Shown here: positions 16,111 through 24,434 of the stretch, in pieces
Layout: each line of letters opens with the position of its first letter
Numbering within the stretch: position 1 is the stretch's first letter
NCBI GenBank assembly: GCA_905182555.1
Contig: CAJJBX010000013.1
Coordinates: 1 to 64,000 of the forward strand
Length of the DNA stretch: 64,000 nucleotides
Direction of reading: 5' to 3'
From: an uncultured Ilumatobacter sp.
Lineage (GTDB): Bacteria; Actinomycetota; Acidimicrobiia; Acidimicrobiales; Ilumatobacteraceae
Made by a program: the position numbers and the translations under genes
The notes under the pieces: generated by a model
What the model was told of the DNA's origin: nothing
Databases searched by the model: none
The model's input: only the letters and a program-made list of their open reading frames with translations

Positions 16111-18447
16111 TCAGGCCGCGGGTTCGAAAGCCACCGCTACAACGTCGGCGTACGTCGATGCGATGTGGAAGGTCATGTCGGCCTTGATGTTGTCCGGCAC
16201 GTCCTCGAGATCCTTCTCGTTGCGCTTCGGCAGCACGATCTCGGTGAGGCCCAAACGGTGTGCAGCGAGCACTTTCTGCTTCAGCCCACCAATCGGGAGC
16301 ACCTGACCTTGGAGGTTGATCTCACCGGTCATCCCGACCGTCGGCTTCACGGCTCTACCCGACAGCAGCGAGACGAGTGCCGTGGTCATGGTGATCCCGG
16401 CTGACGGACCGTCCTTCGGGATGGCGCCGGCCGGCACATGGACGTGGAACCGCTGGCGCATCGAATCAGGATCGAGGCCAAGTTCGTCCGCATGGGAGCG
16501 CACGTAGTTGAGCGCGATCTGCGCCGACTCCTTCATCACATCGCCGAGTTGGCCGGTGAGCGTGAGCCCCGGTTCGCTGTCGGGCCCGGTGGGGAACGCC
16601 GTGGTCTCGATGAACAGCACGTCGCCGCCGGCACCGGTGACAGCAAGGCCAGTCGCAACGCCAGCGGTGTTGGTGCGGGCAGTGACTTCGTCATCCACCT
16701 TGCGGCGACCAATCCAGTCGGTCAGCTCATCGACAACGATGTTCACCGGCGTATCCGTGCCGGTGGCGACCTTCGAGGTCACCTTGCGGACCAACCGACC
16801 GAGTTCGCGTTCGAGTGAGCGAACACCGGCTTCGCGAGTCCATCCGGAGATGATTTCGTTGATCACGACATCGTCAACGACCACTTCGTCCAGCTGTAGA
16901 CCAGACCGCTCGATCTGGCGGGGCAGCAGGTAACGGCGAGCAATAAACGACTTCTCAGCCTCGGTGTAACCATCGAGCCGCACGATGTCCATGCGATCGA
17001 GCAGCGGGGCGGGAATGGTGTCGAGAACGTTGGCAGTGGCAATGAAGACGACTTCGGAGAGGTCGAGATCGACCTCCAGGTAGTGGTCGCGGAACGTGTG
17101 GTTCTGCGCCGGATCGAGCACTTCGAGCAGTGCAGCGGTTGGGTCGCCCGACCAGCCGCCGGCCGCCATCTTGTCGACCTCGTCGAGCAGAATGACTGGG
17201 TTCATCGTCTTGGCTTCTTGCAGTGCACGGACAATGCGACCCGGCTGCGAGCCAACGTAGGTGCGCCGGTGGCCACGGATTTCCGACTCGTCGCGCACAC
17301 CGCCGAGGGCCACACGAACAAACTCGCGGCCCATCGCACGAGCAATCGATTCCCCGAGGCTGGTCTTGCCGACGCCGGGAGGCCCAACGAGAGTAATGAC
17401 CGACCCCTGCCCTCGCGCCGAGCGTTCACCGTCGGCATCGACTCGAGCATCGAGACCCCGATCGCGTCGAAGCTTGCGGGTCGCGAGGAACTCGACGATG
17501 CGGTCCTTCACTTCGTCGAGCCCGTAGTGGTCGGCGTCGAGGATGGCTTGGGCGTCGACGAGATCGACGTTGTCGTCGGTGCGCTCGCCCCACGGCATCT
17601 CGAAGATGCGGTCGAGCCAGGTCCGGATCCACGAATGCTCGGGCGACTGCGAACTCATCCGTTCGAAACGGTCGAGTTCTTTGGAAATCGCCGTCTTCAC
17701 CGATTCGGGCGCGTCGAGATCAACGAGCTTGGTGCGGTACTCGTTGGTCACGTCCTCGTCACCCTCACCGAGTTCCTTGCGGATGGCGTTCATCTGTTGA
17801 CGCAGCAGGTACTCGCGTTGCTGCTTGTCCATGCCTTCGCTGACGTCATTGCGAATCGTCTCCGCGACCTGCAACTCGTTGAGGTGATTGCGCGCCCACG
17901 CGTGGATGGCGTCCACGCGGTCGCCGACATCGACAGCACGCAGGACAATGAGACGGTCGCCATCGGCGAACTCGGCCCAAAGCGCAACGGCGTCGGCGAG
18001 CGCTCCTGGGTCCTGCACCGTGCGGAGCAGTTCAGGCAGCCGACGCGAGTTGCGCTTCTCAGCTATTAGTTCAAGCGTGGCGCGCAGCTCGCGGACGGCG
18101 GCATCGGTACTCGATGTCGTCGGACCGTCGATCAGCAGTTCGGCGTCAGCGAGCGAAGCGCTACCTGACTCGGAATGCACCGCGCTGATCCGGGCACGAC
18201 CTTCGACACGCACGATGGCGGCTGCCTCGCCCGTGGGAAGGTTGCCGACGTTGGGTACCCGGGCAACGGCACCCAGCCCCTGTTCGTCGCCGCCGGTCAA
18301 CAGCAGGCGGCCGCCGAAGTCGTCGGTCGCAGCGTGCACGGCGCGGCGCAGCTCATCGGTGGACAGGGTCAACGTGACGGTCGCTCCGGGCAGAACGGCC
18401 GACGGAAGATGCGCAATAGGAAGGCGGGTGGTCGTCGTCGTGGACAT
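16111..18447 (-). CDS. lon: ATP-dependent protease Lon
   Basis: A 778-residue Lon: an N-terminal substrate-binding domain (LPIAHLPSAVLPGATVTLTL), a coiled middle region (EYLLRQQMNAIRKELGE), an AAA+ domain with Walker A GPPGVGKTS and Walker B VILLDEVDKM, and a C-terminal protease with the Ser-Lys dyad in KDGPSAG (Ser682) and GGLKQK (Lys723). It degrades misfolded and regulatory proteins in the cytosol. Length matches the family. Upstream lies a HAIR-like box, pointing to HspR control as reported for lon in Streptomyces. Confidence 0.96.
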   Translation of the reverse strand: MSTTTTTRLPIAHLPSAVLPGATVTLTLSTDELRRAVHAATDDFGGRLLLTGGDEQGLGAVARVPNVGNLPTGEAAAIVRVEGRARISAVHSESGSASLADAELLIDGPTTSSTDAAVRELRATLELIAEKRNSRRLPELLRTVQDPGALADAVALWAEFADGDRLIVLRAVDVGDRVDAIHAWARNHLNELQVAETIRNDVSEGMDKQQREYLLRQQMNAIRKELGEGDEDVTNEYRTKLVDLDAPESVKTAISKELDRFERMSSQSPEHSWIRTWLDRIFEMPWGERTDDNVDLVDAQAILDADHYGLDEVKDRIVEFLATRKLRRDRGLDARVDADGERSARGQGSVITLVGPPGVGKTSLGESIARAMGREFVRVALGGVRDESEIRGHRRTYVGSQPGRIVRALQEAKTMNPVILLDEVDKMAAGGWSGDPTAALLEVLDPAQNHTFRDHYLEVDLDLSEVVFIATANVLDTIPAPLLDRMDIVRLDGYTEAEKSFIARRYLLPRQIERSGLQLDEVVVDDVVINEIISGWTREAGVRSLERELGRLVRKVTSKVATGTDTPVNIVVDELTDWIGRRKVDDEVTARTNTAGVATGLAVTGAGGDVLFIETTAFPTGPDSEPGLTLTGQLGDVMKESAQIALNYVRSHADELGLDPDSMRQRFHVHVPAGAIPKDGPSAGITMTTALVSLLSGRAVKPTVGMTGEINLQGQVLPIGGLKQKVLAAHRLGLTEIVLPKRNEKDLEDVPDNIKADMTFHIASTYADVVAVAFEPAA

Positions 18448-18470
18448 GTAGCCACGCTAAGCGCAACAAT

Positions 18471-18491
18471 GCTGAGCGACAACAACTCAAG
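18471..18491 (-). promoter_or_regulatory. HAIR-like (HspR) operator upstream of lon
   Basis: On the minus strand CTTGAGT-N7-GCTCAGC starts 44 bases upstream of the lon ATG. The HAIR consensus for the heat-shock repressor HspR is CTTGAGT-N7-ACTCAAG: the first half matches fully, the second at four of seven positions. Function is inferred. Confidence 0.5.
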
Positions 18492-18521
18492 ATTCACACC
18501 GATTTCGGGAATAAGAACACA

Positions 18522-18557
18522 AGAAAGGACATCAGAAAGGACATCAGAAAGGACATC
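18522..18557 (+). repeat. 12 bp perfect tandem repeat, three units
   Basis: AGAAAGGACATC is repeated three times without change, between the lon promoter region and the gene at 18600. Each unit contains AAAGGA, which resembles a ribosome-binding site. Confidence 0.9.
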
Positions 18558-18599
18558 AGAGGTGTGGGCGTGGGCATGAGACTGGGGCAGAATGGGGCA

Positions 18600-19160
18600 A
18601 TGGCGGGGCAGGATTCGCTGGGCAACCAGTTCAACAAGCAGTACCAAGACACCGTCGACCTCGTGAAGTCGCGGGCGGTTTGGCGAATCGGCGAAAAGCT
18701 CAGCGAGGGCGAAGCATTTCGCTGCCACTGCTCGCAATGCCGCTTCGAGAGCCTGCACCAACGGTTCGACATTTCCCGCCATCGCCTCTTATTTGGCAAG
18801 TCGATCCGCGAGGTTGAGACGCCACGACCAATGCTGCGCTGTCGGCGCTGCGGCCAGCAACGCCATCTGCGTGACGTCGGCGACCTCGTAGTCCCGTCGA
18901 CCATCGCTCTGGCGAACGCCGTGCGGGCTCAGGCCGAATCGATTGCCAAGCAGACCACACCGCTGAATGCGCCAAGCAACGAGCTACTTGCCGCCATCGC
19001 CCTGTTCAACGAAGAGGCAAGCGGCCCCGTCCGACTCATTGTGTTCACAGGCATCGTGGAAACAATCGGGTTCGCGAACGACGAATTCCTGCGAGCAACT
19101 GGCGCAGCACTGTTCCTCAACGGGGACCAGATCTCAGGCGCACTCAACCCATCGAGCTGA
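18600..19160 (+). CDS. Hypothetical protein with two CxxC motifs (zinc-ribbon-like)
   Basis: From ATG 18600 the product has 186 residues. Two Cys clusters, FRCHCSQCRFES and LRCRRCGQQRHL, about 45 residues apart could together bind one zinc ion; between them is an Arg/His-rich stretch. The C-terminal part (SGPVRLIVFTGIVETIGFAN) looks like a separate alpha/beta unit. No known family recognised. The frame opens at 18564, but the leader is formed from repeat-adjacent DNA. It stands alone, divergent from lon and convergent with the reductase gene. Confidence 0.55.
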   Translation: MAGQDSLGNQFNKQYQDTVDLVKSRAVWRIGEKLSEGEAFRCHCSQCRFESLHQRFDISRHRLLFGKSIREVETPRPMLRCRRCGQQRHLRDVGDLVVPSTIALANAVRAQAESIAKQTTPLNAPSNELLAAIALFNEEASGPVRLIVFTGIVETIGFANDEFLRATGAALFLNGDQISGALNPSS

Positions 19161-19163
19161 GCG

Positions 19164-20372
19164 TCATTCGAGCGTCGCGGCGTGGGCCACTGCGTCATCG
19201 AAGCTGACCTGTTCAAGCAGTAACTTGCGCATCGGCATCACCCAGCGCGGGGCATTGAGGCCGAAGGCCCCATGGAGCTTTCCGTTGCGCCCATACAGCG
19301 CAAGCAGCTTGCCGTCGGCCACCGAACCAGCACCGACGACAACCTCATCATCGGGCGCCGATCGGCCGAGAAACTGGATGCGTTGGTCGAGCTGGTCGCT
19401 CCAGAAAAACGGAACGGGCGCATACGGCTGGGCGTCCTCACCACCGGCAACGGCGAGGAGGTTGCTGGCCGCGAGCGCACCCTGTTCGGCGGCATTGGTC
19501 CAGTGCTCGACACGCATCTCCTCGCCGAACAACGGATTCGGCCAGCGCGTCACGTCGCCTGCGGCATAGATACCTGGGGCTGCACGGAGCGTCTGATCGC
19601 ACACGATGCCGTCGCGTAGTTCGAGTCCGCTGTCGTCCAGCCACTGCGTTGCCGGCACGACGCCAATGCCGACGACGACCACATCGGCAGCGAGCTCTGC
19701 GCCGTCGACGCGGACGCCTGTCGCTGTCAGCCCGTCGACTGTCACGCCACATCGAACGTCGATCCCGCGGGCCCGATGGATGTCGGCAATGGCGGCACCC
19801 ATGTCGGCACCGAGACCGCGGATCAACGGAGCAGATCCACCTTCGAGAACAATGACTTCGTTATCGAGCTGTCGGGCAATCGCTGCCACTTCAAGGCCGA
19901 TGAAGCCAGCGCCGATCACGATGACCCGCTTGCCGCCTTCTGCAATTTGCTGGCGGATGCCAAGCGCATCGTCGAGTGTTCGCAACACATGGACATGTTG
20001 GTGGCGGCCTTGTTCAGGCAGACGCCGCGGTGTTGCTCCGGTGGCAATAATCAGCCCGCCGAACTCGAGCGAGTTTCCATCGGTCAAGTCGATCTGCTGG
20101 TCGGCCAGACGCAGCCGTGACGCGGCGATACCAAACTTCCACTCGACGTCGAGATCGTCGAACGAGTCGGGTTGCCGCAATTGGATCCGGTCGGGCTCCC
20201 ATTCGCCTAAAAGCAACTTCTTGGAGAGCGGCGGTCGGTCATACGGTCGATGCGGCTCAGCTCCGACAACCGTCACCGACCCGGCGAAGCCTTTCTGGCG
20301 CAGCGTCTCGGCAGCACGCAGACCGGCCAACGAGGCCCCGACGACAACAACACGTTCGAGCGATTCAGTCAC
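19164..20372 (-). CDS. FAD/NAD(P)-dependent ferredoxin (rubredoxin) reductase
   Basis: The 402-residue flavoprotein has an N-terminal FAD motif (VVVGASLAGLRAAETLRQKG), PYDRPPLSKKLL, a central NAD motif (VIVIGAGFIGLEVAAIA) and the second FAD motif (GIYAAGDVTRWPN), then a C-terminal reductase domain. This is the architecture of reductases that pass electrons from NAD(P)H to ferredoxins serving P450s or ring-hydroxylating dioxygenases. No ferredoxin or oxygenase gene adjoins it, so the partner is unknown. Confidence 0.88.
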   Translation of the reverse strand: MTESLERVVVVGASLAGLRAAETLRQKGFAGSVTVVGAEPHRPYDRPPLSKKLLLGEWEPDRIQLRQPDSFDDLDVEWKFGIAASRLRLADQQIDLTDGNSLEFGGLIIATGATPRRLPEQGRHQHVHVLRTLDDALGIRQQIAEGGKRVIVIGAGFIGLEVAAIARQLDNEVIVLEGGSAPLIRGLGADMGAAIADIHRARGIDVRCGVTVDGLTATGVRVDGAELAADVVVVGIGVVPATQWLDDSGLELRDGIVCDQTLRAAPGIYAAGDVTRWPNPLFGEEMRVEHWTNAAEQGALAASNLLAVAGGEDAQPYAPVPFFWSDQLDQRIQFLGRSAPDDEVVVGAGSVADGKLLALYGRNGKLHGAFGLNAPRWVMPMRKLLLEQVSFDDAVAHAATLE

Positions 20373-20447
20373 ATAAACAAACTAGGAGAATGCTGCCGCC
20401 GGCGTTCACCCCGCAGCTCGATCTCTCGCATTGGTACGGTCCGGGGC

Positions 20448-20858
20448 GTGAGTATCCCGACACCTGATGAGGTCAACGAAATGATCGCCGTACAGTTTCC
20501 CGGGACCGGGCGAACGTGCATGGAAATCAGCCCAACCCACGCGCTGACCCAGTCGGTCGTCCAACCCGAGGACCTGCGCCCCGGCGGGTTCATCTCTGGG
20601 CCGACACAGTTCGGCCTCGCCGATGCCGCGCTCTGGTATCTCGTGTTCGGAGCGATCGGCCGGATCGAGCCAATGGCAATGACCTCCGAACTCTCGATGC
20701 GCTACCTCCGCCCCGCACAGGGCAGCACCCTCTGGGCGAAGGCGACACTCGAGAAGGCGGGCCGACGAAATGTCGTCGGCACAGTCCACCTGTGGACCGA
20801 CGACAACATCGACAGGGTCACCGCGACCGCACAGGGCACCTATGCCCTGCCAATGTGA
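20448..20858 (+). CDS. PaaI-type hotdog-fold thioesterase
   Basis: A 136-residue protein starting at GTG 20448 (VSIPTPDEVNEMIAV). Hotdog features include ALTQSVVQPEDLRPGGFISG, FGLADAALWYLVFGAIG and the TSELSMRYLRPAQGSTLWAKATLEKAG strand pattern of acyl-CoA thioesterases. It would hydrolyse an acyl-CoA; chain type not predictable. The track start at 20250 would overlap the divergent reductase, so the internal GTG is used. The next gene follows after seven bases. Confidence 0.8.
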   Translation: MSIPTPDEVNEMIAVQFPGTGRTCMEISPTHALTQSVVQPEDLRPGGFISGPTQFGLADAALWYLVFGAIGRIEPMAMTSELSMRYLRPAQGSTLWAKATLEKAGRRNVVGTVHLWTDDNIDRVTATAQGTYALPM

Positions 20859-20865
20859 ATAGCTG

Positions 20866-21285
20866 ATGCCCGAACTCCACCGCTTCCATCTCGCCATGCC
20901 GGTTCACGACCTGGCCGCAGCCCGTTCGTTCTATGGCGAACTTCTCGGTTGCCCCGAGGGCCGCGCATCCGATCACTGGGTCGACTTTGACCTCTTCGGC
21001 CACCAGTTCGTCGCGCACCTGTCCGAGACCGCCACCGAACGAACCACCAACAACGTCGATGGCGATGCCGTCCCGGTACCGCACTTCGGTGTACTGCTGT
21101 CGCCTGACGCATGGCAATCGTTGGCCGAGCGCCTGCTCGCTGCCGGCACCGAATTCGTGATCGAGCCACACACCAGGTTCGCTGGTGAGGTCGGCGAACA
21201 ATCAACAATGTTCTTGCTCGACCGGTCAGGCAATGCGCTCGAGTTCAAGTCTTTCGCCGACGACTCGCTTGTTTTTGCGAACTGA
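20866..21285 (+). CDS. VOC-family dioxygenase/glyoxalase-like protein
   Basis: A 139-residue single VOC module: [43 protein letters not shown] and the C-terminal strand [16 protein letters not shown]. Metal ligands would be the His in the first strand and the Glu in ALEFK. Close relatives are often annotated as extradiol dioxygenases, but activity cannot be read from the fold. It probably forms an operon with the thioesterase gene upstream and perhaps with the aminotransferase gene 27 bases downstream. Confidence 0.82.
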   Translation: MPELHRFHLAMPVHDLAAARSFYGELLGCPEGRASDHWVDFDLFGHQFVAHLSETATERTTNNVDGDAVPVPHFGVLLSPDAWQSLAERLLAAGTEFVIEPHTRFAGEVGEQSTMFLLDRSGNALEFKSFADDSLVFAN

Positions 21286-21312
21286 CCGGGCCGCTGGTCG
21301 TACTATTTAGGG

Positions 21313-22614
21313 ATGTCCACCAGCGCCGAACTGCTCGCCCGGTACCGCCAATCACTTCCCTCGTTCGTCTCGCCGTATTACGCAGAGCCGATCTCGATCG
21401 ACAACGGTGAAGGCAGTTGGGTCTGGGACCTTGAAGGCAACCGCTATCTCGACTGCTTTGGCGGCGTGCTGACGACGATGATCGGGCATAACAACCCGGC
21501 CGTCACCGCCGCCGTGCAGAAGCAGGCCGCCAAGGTGATGCACACATCGACGCTCTATCTCAGCGAGCCGATGATCGAGCTCGCCGAAAAGATCGCTGCC
21601 CAGTCCGGTATCCCCGACGCCCGGGTGTTCTTCACTGCTTCGGGTAGCGAGGCAAACGACACGGCGGTACTGCTCGCCACGAGCTACCGCAAGAGCAATC
21701 AATTCCTCGCGATGCGCAACAGCTACCACGGCAAGTCGTTCACGACGCAGGCAATCACGTCGCATGCATCGTGGAGTTCAACATCGCTCAGCGGCCTGCA
21801 GGTCACCTTCGTGCAGGGCGGCTACCGACTGCGCTCGCCGTTCCGTGATCTCGACGACGAGGCCTACACCGCGGCATGCGTCGACGATCTCGTGCAGCTC
21901 CTCGATATGACGTCTGCTGGCGATGTAGCCGGGTTGATCGCCGAACCCATTCAGGGTGTCGGTGGGTTCGCCACGCCGCCCGACGGATTCTTCGGAGCCA
22001 TGCAGAAAGAGCTGTCAAATCGCGGGATCCTGTTCATCTCTGACGAGGTACAGACCGGCTGGGGCCGCACCGGCGAACACTTCTGGGGCTACCAGGCACA
22101 CGACGTCGTGCCTGACATGTTGACCTTCGCCAAGGGCGTCGGCAACGGAATCACCCTCGCCGGCATCGTGGCGCGCGCCGAGATCATGGACACGATCGAC
22201 GTTCTGCACTTCTCGACCTTCGGCGGCAACCCACTTTCGGCAGCCGCCGGAATCGCCACACTCGATCAGGTCCTCGCTGACGACCTGCAGGGCAATGCCA
22301 AGGCCATGGGCGACCGCTTCCATGGCGCCCTACAACCAATCGTCGACCGCACCCCGTGGATCACGGAGTTGCGTGGCCGCGGGCTGATGTGGGCCGTCGA
22401 GCTCTGCCACGACGGTGGCATCGAACCCGACCGCGAGCGCACGACCCAACTGTTGGAAGCGTGCAAGACACACGGCCTCCTCGTTGGCAAGGGCGGTCTG
22501 TACGGCAACGTGATCCGCCTCGCTCCGATGCTGAATATCACCGCCGATGAGACCGACGAGCTGATTGCACGCTTCAGTAACGCGATCGATGACGTCGGTT
22601 CACTCACGACCTAA
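21313..22614 (+). CDS. Class III aminotransferase, alanine-glyoxylate aminotransferase 2-like
   Basis: The 433-residue PLP enzyme has WVWDLEGNRYLDCFGGVLTT, FFTASGSEANDTAVLLA, NSYHGKSFTTQAIT, ILFISDEVQTGWGRTG and MLTFAKGVGNGI, where the Lys binds PLP. The sequence fits the AGXT2/phospholyase branch, which uses glyoxylate, beta-alanine or dimethylarginine. It differs from the GabT-like enzyme at 14377 in length and in its DEVQTGWG motif, so the two are not recent duplicates. Confidence 0.86.
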   Translation: MSTSAELLARYRQSLPSFVSPYYAEPISIDNGEGSWVWDLEGNRYLDCFGGVLTTMIGHNNPAVTAAVQKQAAKVMHTSTLYLSEPMIELAEKIAAQSGIPDARVFFTASGSEANDTAVLLATSYRKSNQFLAMRNSYHGKSFTTQAITSHASWSSTSLSGLQVTFVQGGYRLRSPFRDLDDEAYTAACVDDLVQLLDMTSAGDVAGLIAEPIQGVGGFATPPDGFFGAMQKELSNRGILFISDEVQTGWGRTGEHFWGYQAHDVVPDMLTFAKGVGNGITLAGIVARAEIMDTIDVLHFSTFGGNPLSAAAGIATLDQVLADDLQGNAKAMGDRFHGALQPIVDRTPWITELRGRGLMWAVELCHDGGIEPDRERTTQLLEACKTHGLLVGKGGLYGNVIRLAPMLNITADETDELIARFSNAIDDVGSLTT

Positions 22615-22656
22615 TCCGGCTCCCAGACCACATTCGCGTCAGGTCCGCGTCAGGTT

Positions 22657-22694
22657 CGTGCCTGACACCACATGACCACGTCGTGCCTGACACT
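22657..22694. repeat. Two direct copies of CGTGCCTGACAC
   Basis: CGTGCCTGACAC occurs at 22657-22668 and 22683-22694, with related GCGTCAGG copies just before, in the gap between the convergent aminotransferase and PhyH genes. The reverse complement core GTGTCAGGCAC is also in the hairpin at 16071-16105, so this looks like an interspersed intergenic repeat. Confidence 0.6.
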
Positions 22695-22697
22695 GCA

Positions 22698-23558
22698 TCA
22701 ATCGGCTTGCTGGCTTCCAAAGATGGTGGGCGGGCCGGCCTTGCGCCAGTCGGGTGCGCCACGCATTGCACGGCCATCGACGGTGAGATGCTGGTCTGGT
22801 TCACCACCGATGATGCGGCCAGCGCTTGCGCCGTCGGCACCGTTGGCTCCGATCCCGAGCACGGGGAACGAGTCGATTGCTGAGTAGGTCTGCAGGAGCA
22901 GCGGCCGTGCTCGGTCGGAGTTGTTCGGCAGCGAGCCGTGGACCATGCAGCAGTTGTGCACAGTGACCGACCCCGCAGGACCCTGCAACCACGCCATGTC
23001 GCTCATCGCAATGGTCGCGACGTCGGCGTCGTTTATTGCCCCGCCCCACGACCCGTCTGCGTTGTAGAGGTCGTACAACTGGCCGCGGTGGCTGCCGGGC
23101 AAGACACCCATCGGCCCCATCTCGTCGTCGACGTCGTCGAGGTAGACGCCAATGGTGAGGGGCGTGAAGTCGGTGTGCGGCCAGAACTGAATATCCTGGT
23201 GCCACTTCACTTCTTCGCCGCCGCCCGACCACTTGTAGTTGAGCTTGCTGTGATGGAAGCGGACAGGCCCACCCAAGATCCGCATGGCGAGTTGCGCGAC
23301 CGGACCCTCGAATGCAAGCCGGCGGAACGTGGGATGAATGTCGACCGGCGACACGAGCCGACGCAGGCGGGGCGCCTCAGCGGTGTGGTTGGCTTCGAGG
23401 TCGAACCGACGGTTCGACGCGTCGAGTGAACGACTCTGTTCGACGAAGTCATCCGACGCGGCTCGCAGCTCCGCCATCCACGTCGCGTCGATGAACGAGT
23501 CGAGTTGGAGGTAGCCGTTGGTGTCGTAGAACTCGAGTTGCTCGTCGGTGACCATCAA
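22698..23558 (-). CDS. Phytanoyl-CoA dioxygenase (PhyH) family protein
   Basis: A 286-residue Fe(II)/2-oxoglutarate oxygenase: VTDEQLEFYDTNGYLQLDSF at the N-terminus, the iron-binding H-x-D in VKWHQDIQFWPH, GVLPGSHRGQLYDL, and the distal His in NCCMVHGSLPNNSDRARPLL with the Arg that binds 2-oxoglutarate. The family hydroxylates acyl-CoAs, ectoine and other small molecules; the substrate is unknown. It lies between two other genes of no shared pathway and is read toward the repeat pair at 22657-22694. Confidence 0.86.
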   Translation of the reverse strand: MMVTDEQLEFYDTNGYLQLDSFIDATWMAELRAASDDFVEQSRSLDASNRRFDLEANHTAEAPRLRRLVSPVDIHPTFRRLAFEGPVAQLAMRILGGPVRFHHSKLNYKWSGGGEEVKWHQDIQFWPHTDFTPLTIGVYLDDVDDEMGPMGVLPGSHRGQLYDLYNADGSWGGAINDADVATIAMSDMAWLQGPAGSVTVHNCCMVHGSLPNNSDRARPLLLQTYSAIDSFPVLGIGANGADGASAGRIIGGEPDQHLTVDGRAMRGAPDWRKAGPPTIFGSQQAD

Positions 23559-23606
23559 CCAATCGTACGACGCAGCAGGTCGTTGATCAGCGGCGGGCGG
23601 TGCGAG

Positions 23607-24221
23607 TCAGCGGGTGTCGTGACGGAACGTGATCGACATGCGCGGGCCAATGCCGCGACGGACTTTCGGAACGCAATGCTCCCAGTCGTGCTGGCATGCA
23701 CCGCCCATCACGAAGAGGTCGCCGCGCCCGAGGTCCCAGCTGCGCGACTGGCCGCCACCGAGTGGACGGACTTTCAACGGGCGCGATTCGCCGACACTCA
23801 TGATCGCAACAACCGGGTCGGTGACGTGTTTGCGATGGCGGTCGCCGTGCCACGCAACAGAATCGGCGCCGTTGCGGTACAGGTTGAAGCCAATCGAGTC
23901 GAACGGCCGGTGGTAGCGCTCGGTGAGGGTCTGGCGGACATCGTCGAGTATCTGAGTGGGGCCGCCTGCCGGGTACTCGTCGGCGTGCCACGACGCGGTG
24001 AGGCGCGGTTCGCTGACAACGGAGTCGTACATGGCAATGCCGGTGCGTTGACGCAGCTCGAGCTTGTCGAGCAGCTCGTCAGAGACCGAGCCAGCGCCGT
24101 TCAACCAGCCGGGCGTGTAGTCGATCCAGGAGTGTTCATCAAGGTCGACGCGCCGCGTCTCAAGGAAGCGCGTATCGACGTCCGGTTCACATACCCCGAA
24201 CAGCGATCCCTGTAAGAACAT
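23607..24221 (-). CDS. alkB: AlkB-type DNA/RNA demethylase (alkylation repair dioxygenase)
   Basis: The 204-residue protein has the AlkB 2OG/Fe(II) core: the H-x-D of SVAWHGDRHRKH, AIMSVGESRPLKVRP, LGRGDLFVMGGACQHDWEHCVPKV with the distal His, and the Arg-rich end GPRMSITFRHDTR. It oxidatively removes methyl groups from 1-methyladenine and 3-methylcytosine. A LexA-type box overlaps its start codon, indicating SOS control. With no Shine-Dalgarno sequence in front of ATG 24221, a leaderless transcript is likely. Confidence 0.9.
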   Translation of the reverse strand: MFLQGSLFGVCEPDVDTRFLETRRVDLDEHSWIDYTPGWLNGAGSVSDELLDKLELRQRTGIAMYDSVVSEPRLTASWHADEYPAGGPTQILDDVRQTLTERYHRPFDSIGFNLYRNGADSVAWHGDRHRKHVTDPVVAIMSVGESRPLKVRPLGGGQSRSWDLGRGDLFVMGGACQHDWEHCVPKVRRGIGPRMSITFRHDTR

Positions 24222-24229
24222 GTGTTCGA
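24214..24229 (-). promoter_or_regulatory. LexA SOS box overlapping the alkB start
   Basis: On the minus strand TCGAACACATGTTCTT matches the actinobacterial LexA consensus TCGAAC-N4-GTTCGA except in the last two bases. The alkB ATG lies inside the box, a position at which bound LexA would block a leaderless promoter. Confidence 0.7.
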
Positions 24230-24434
24230 TTCTCGCGGTTTATGAGGACGAACGCAAGGACCTGCGGGGAATACAGGCACCGACGAACTCATCACGACGG
24301 AACGGAAGTGGCCAACGGCCGAAGCAATGAAGCTGACCATCGTTCTGGAGCAGATCTGAAGCTGCTCGCTTGTCGATGCGAGCGTCTGCGCAGTGCCTGG
24401 GGGCGTTTGATATCGGCTGCCTGTGTCGGGTGGG

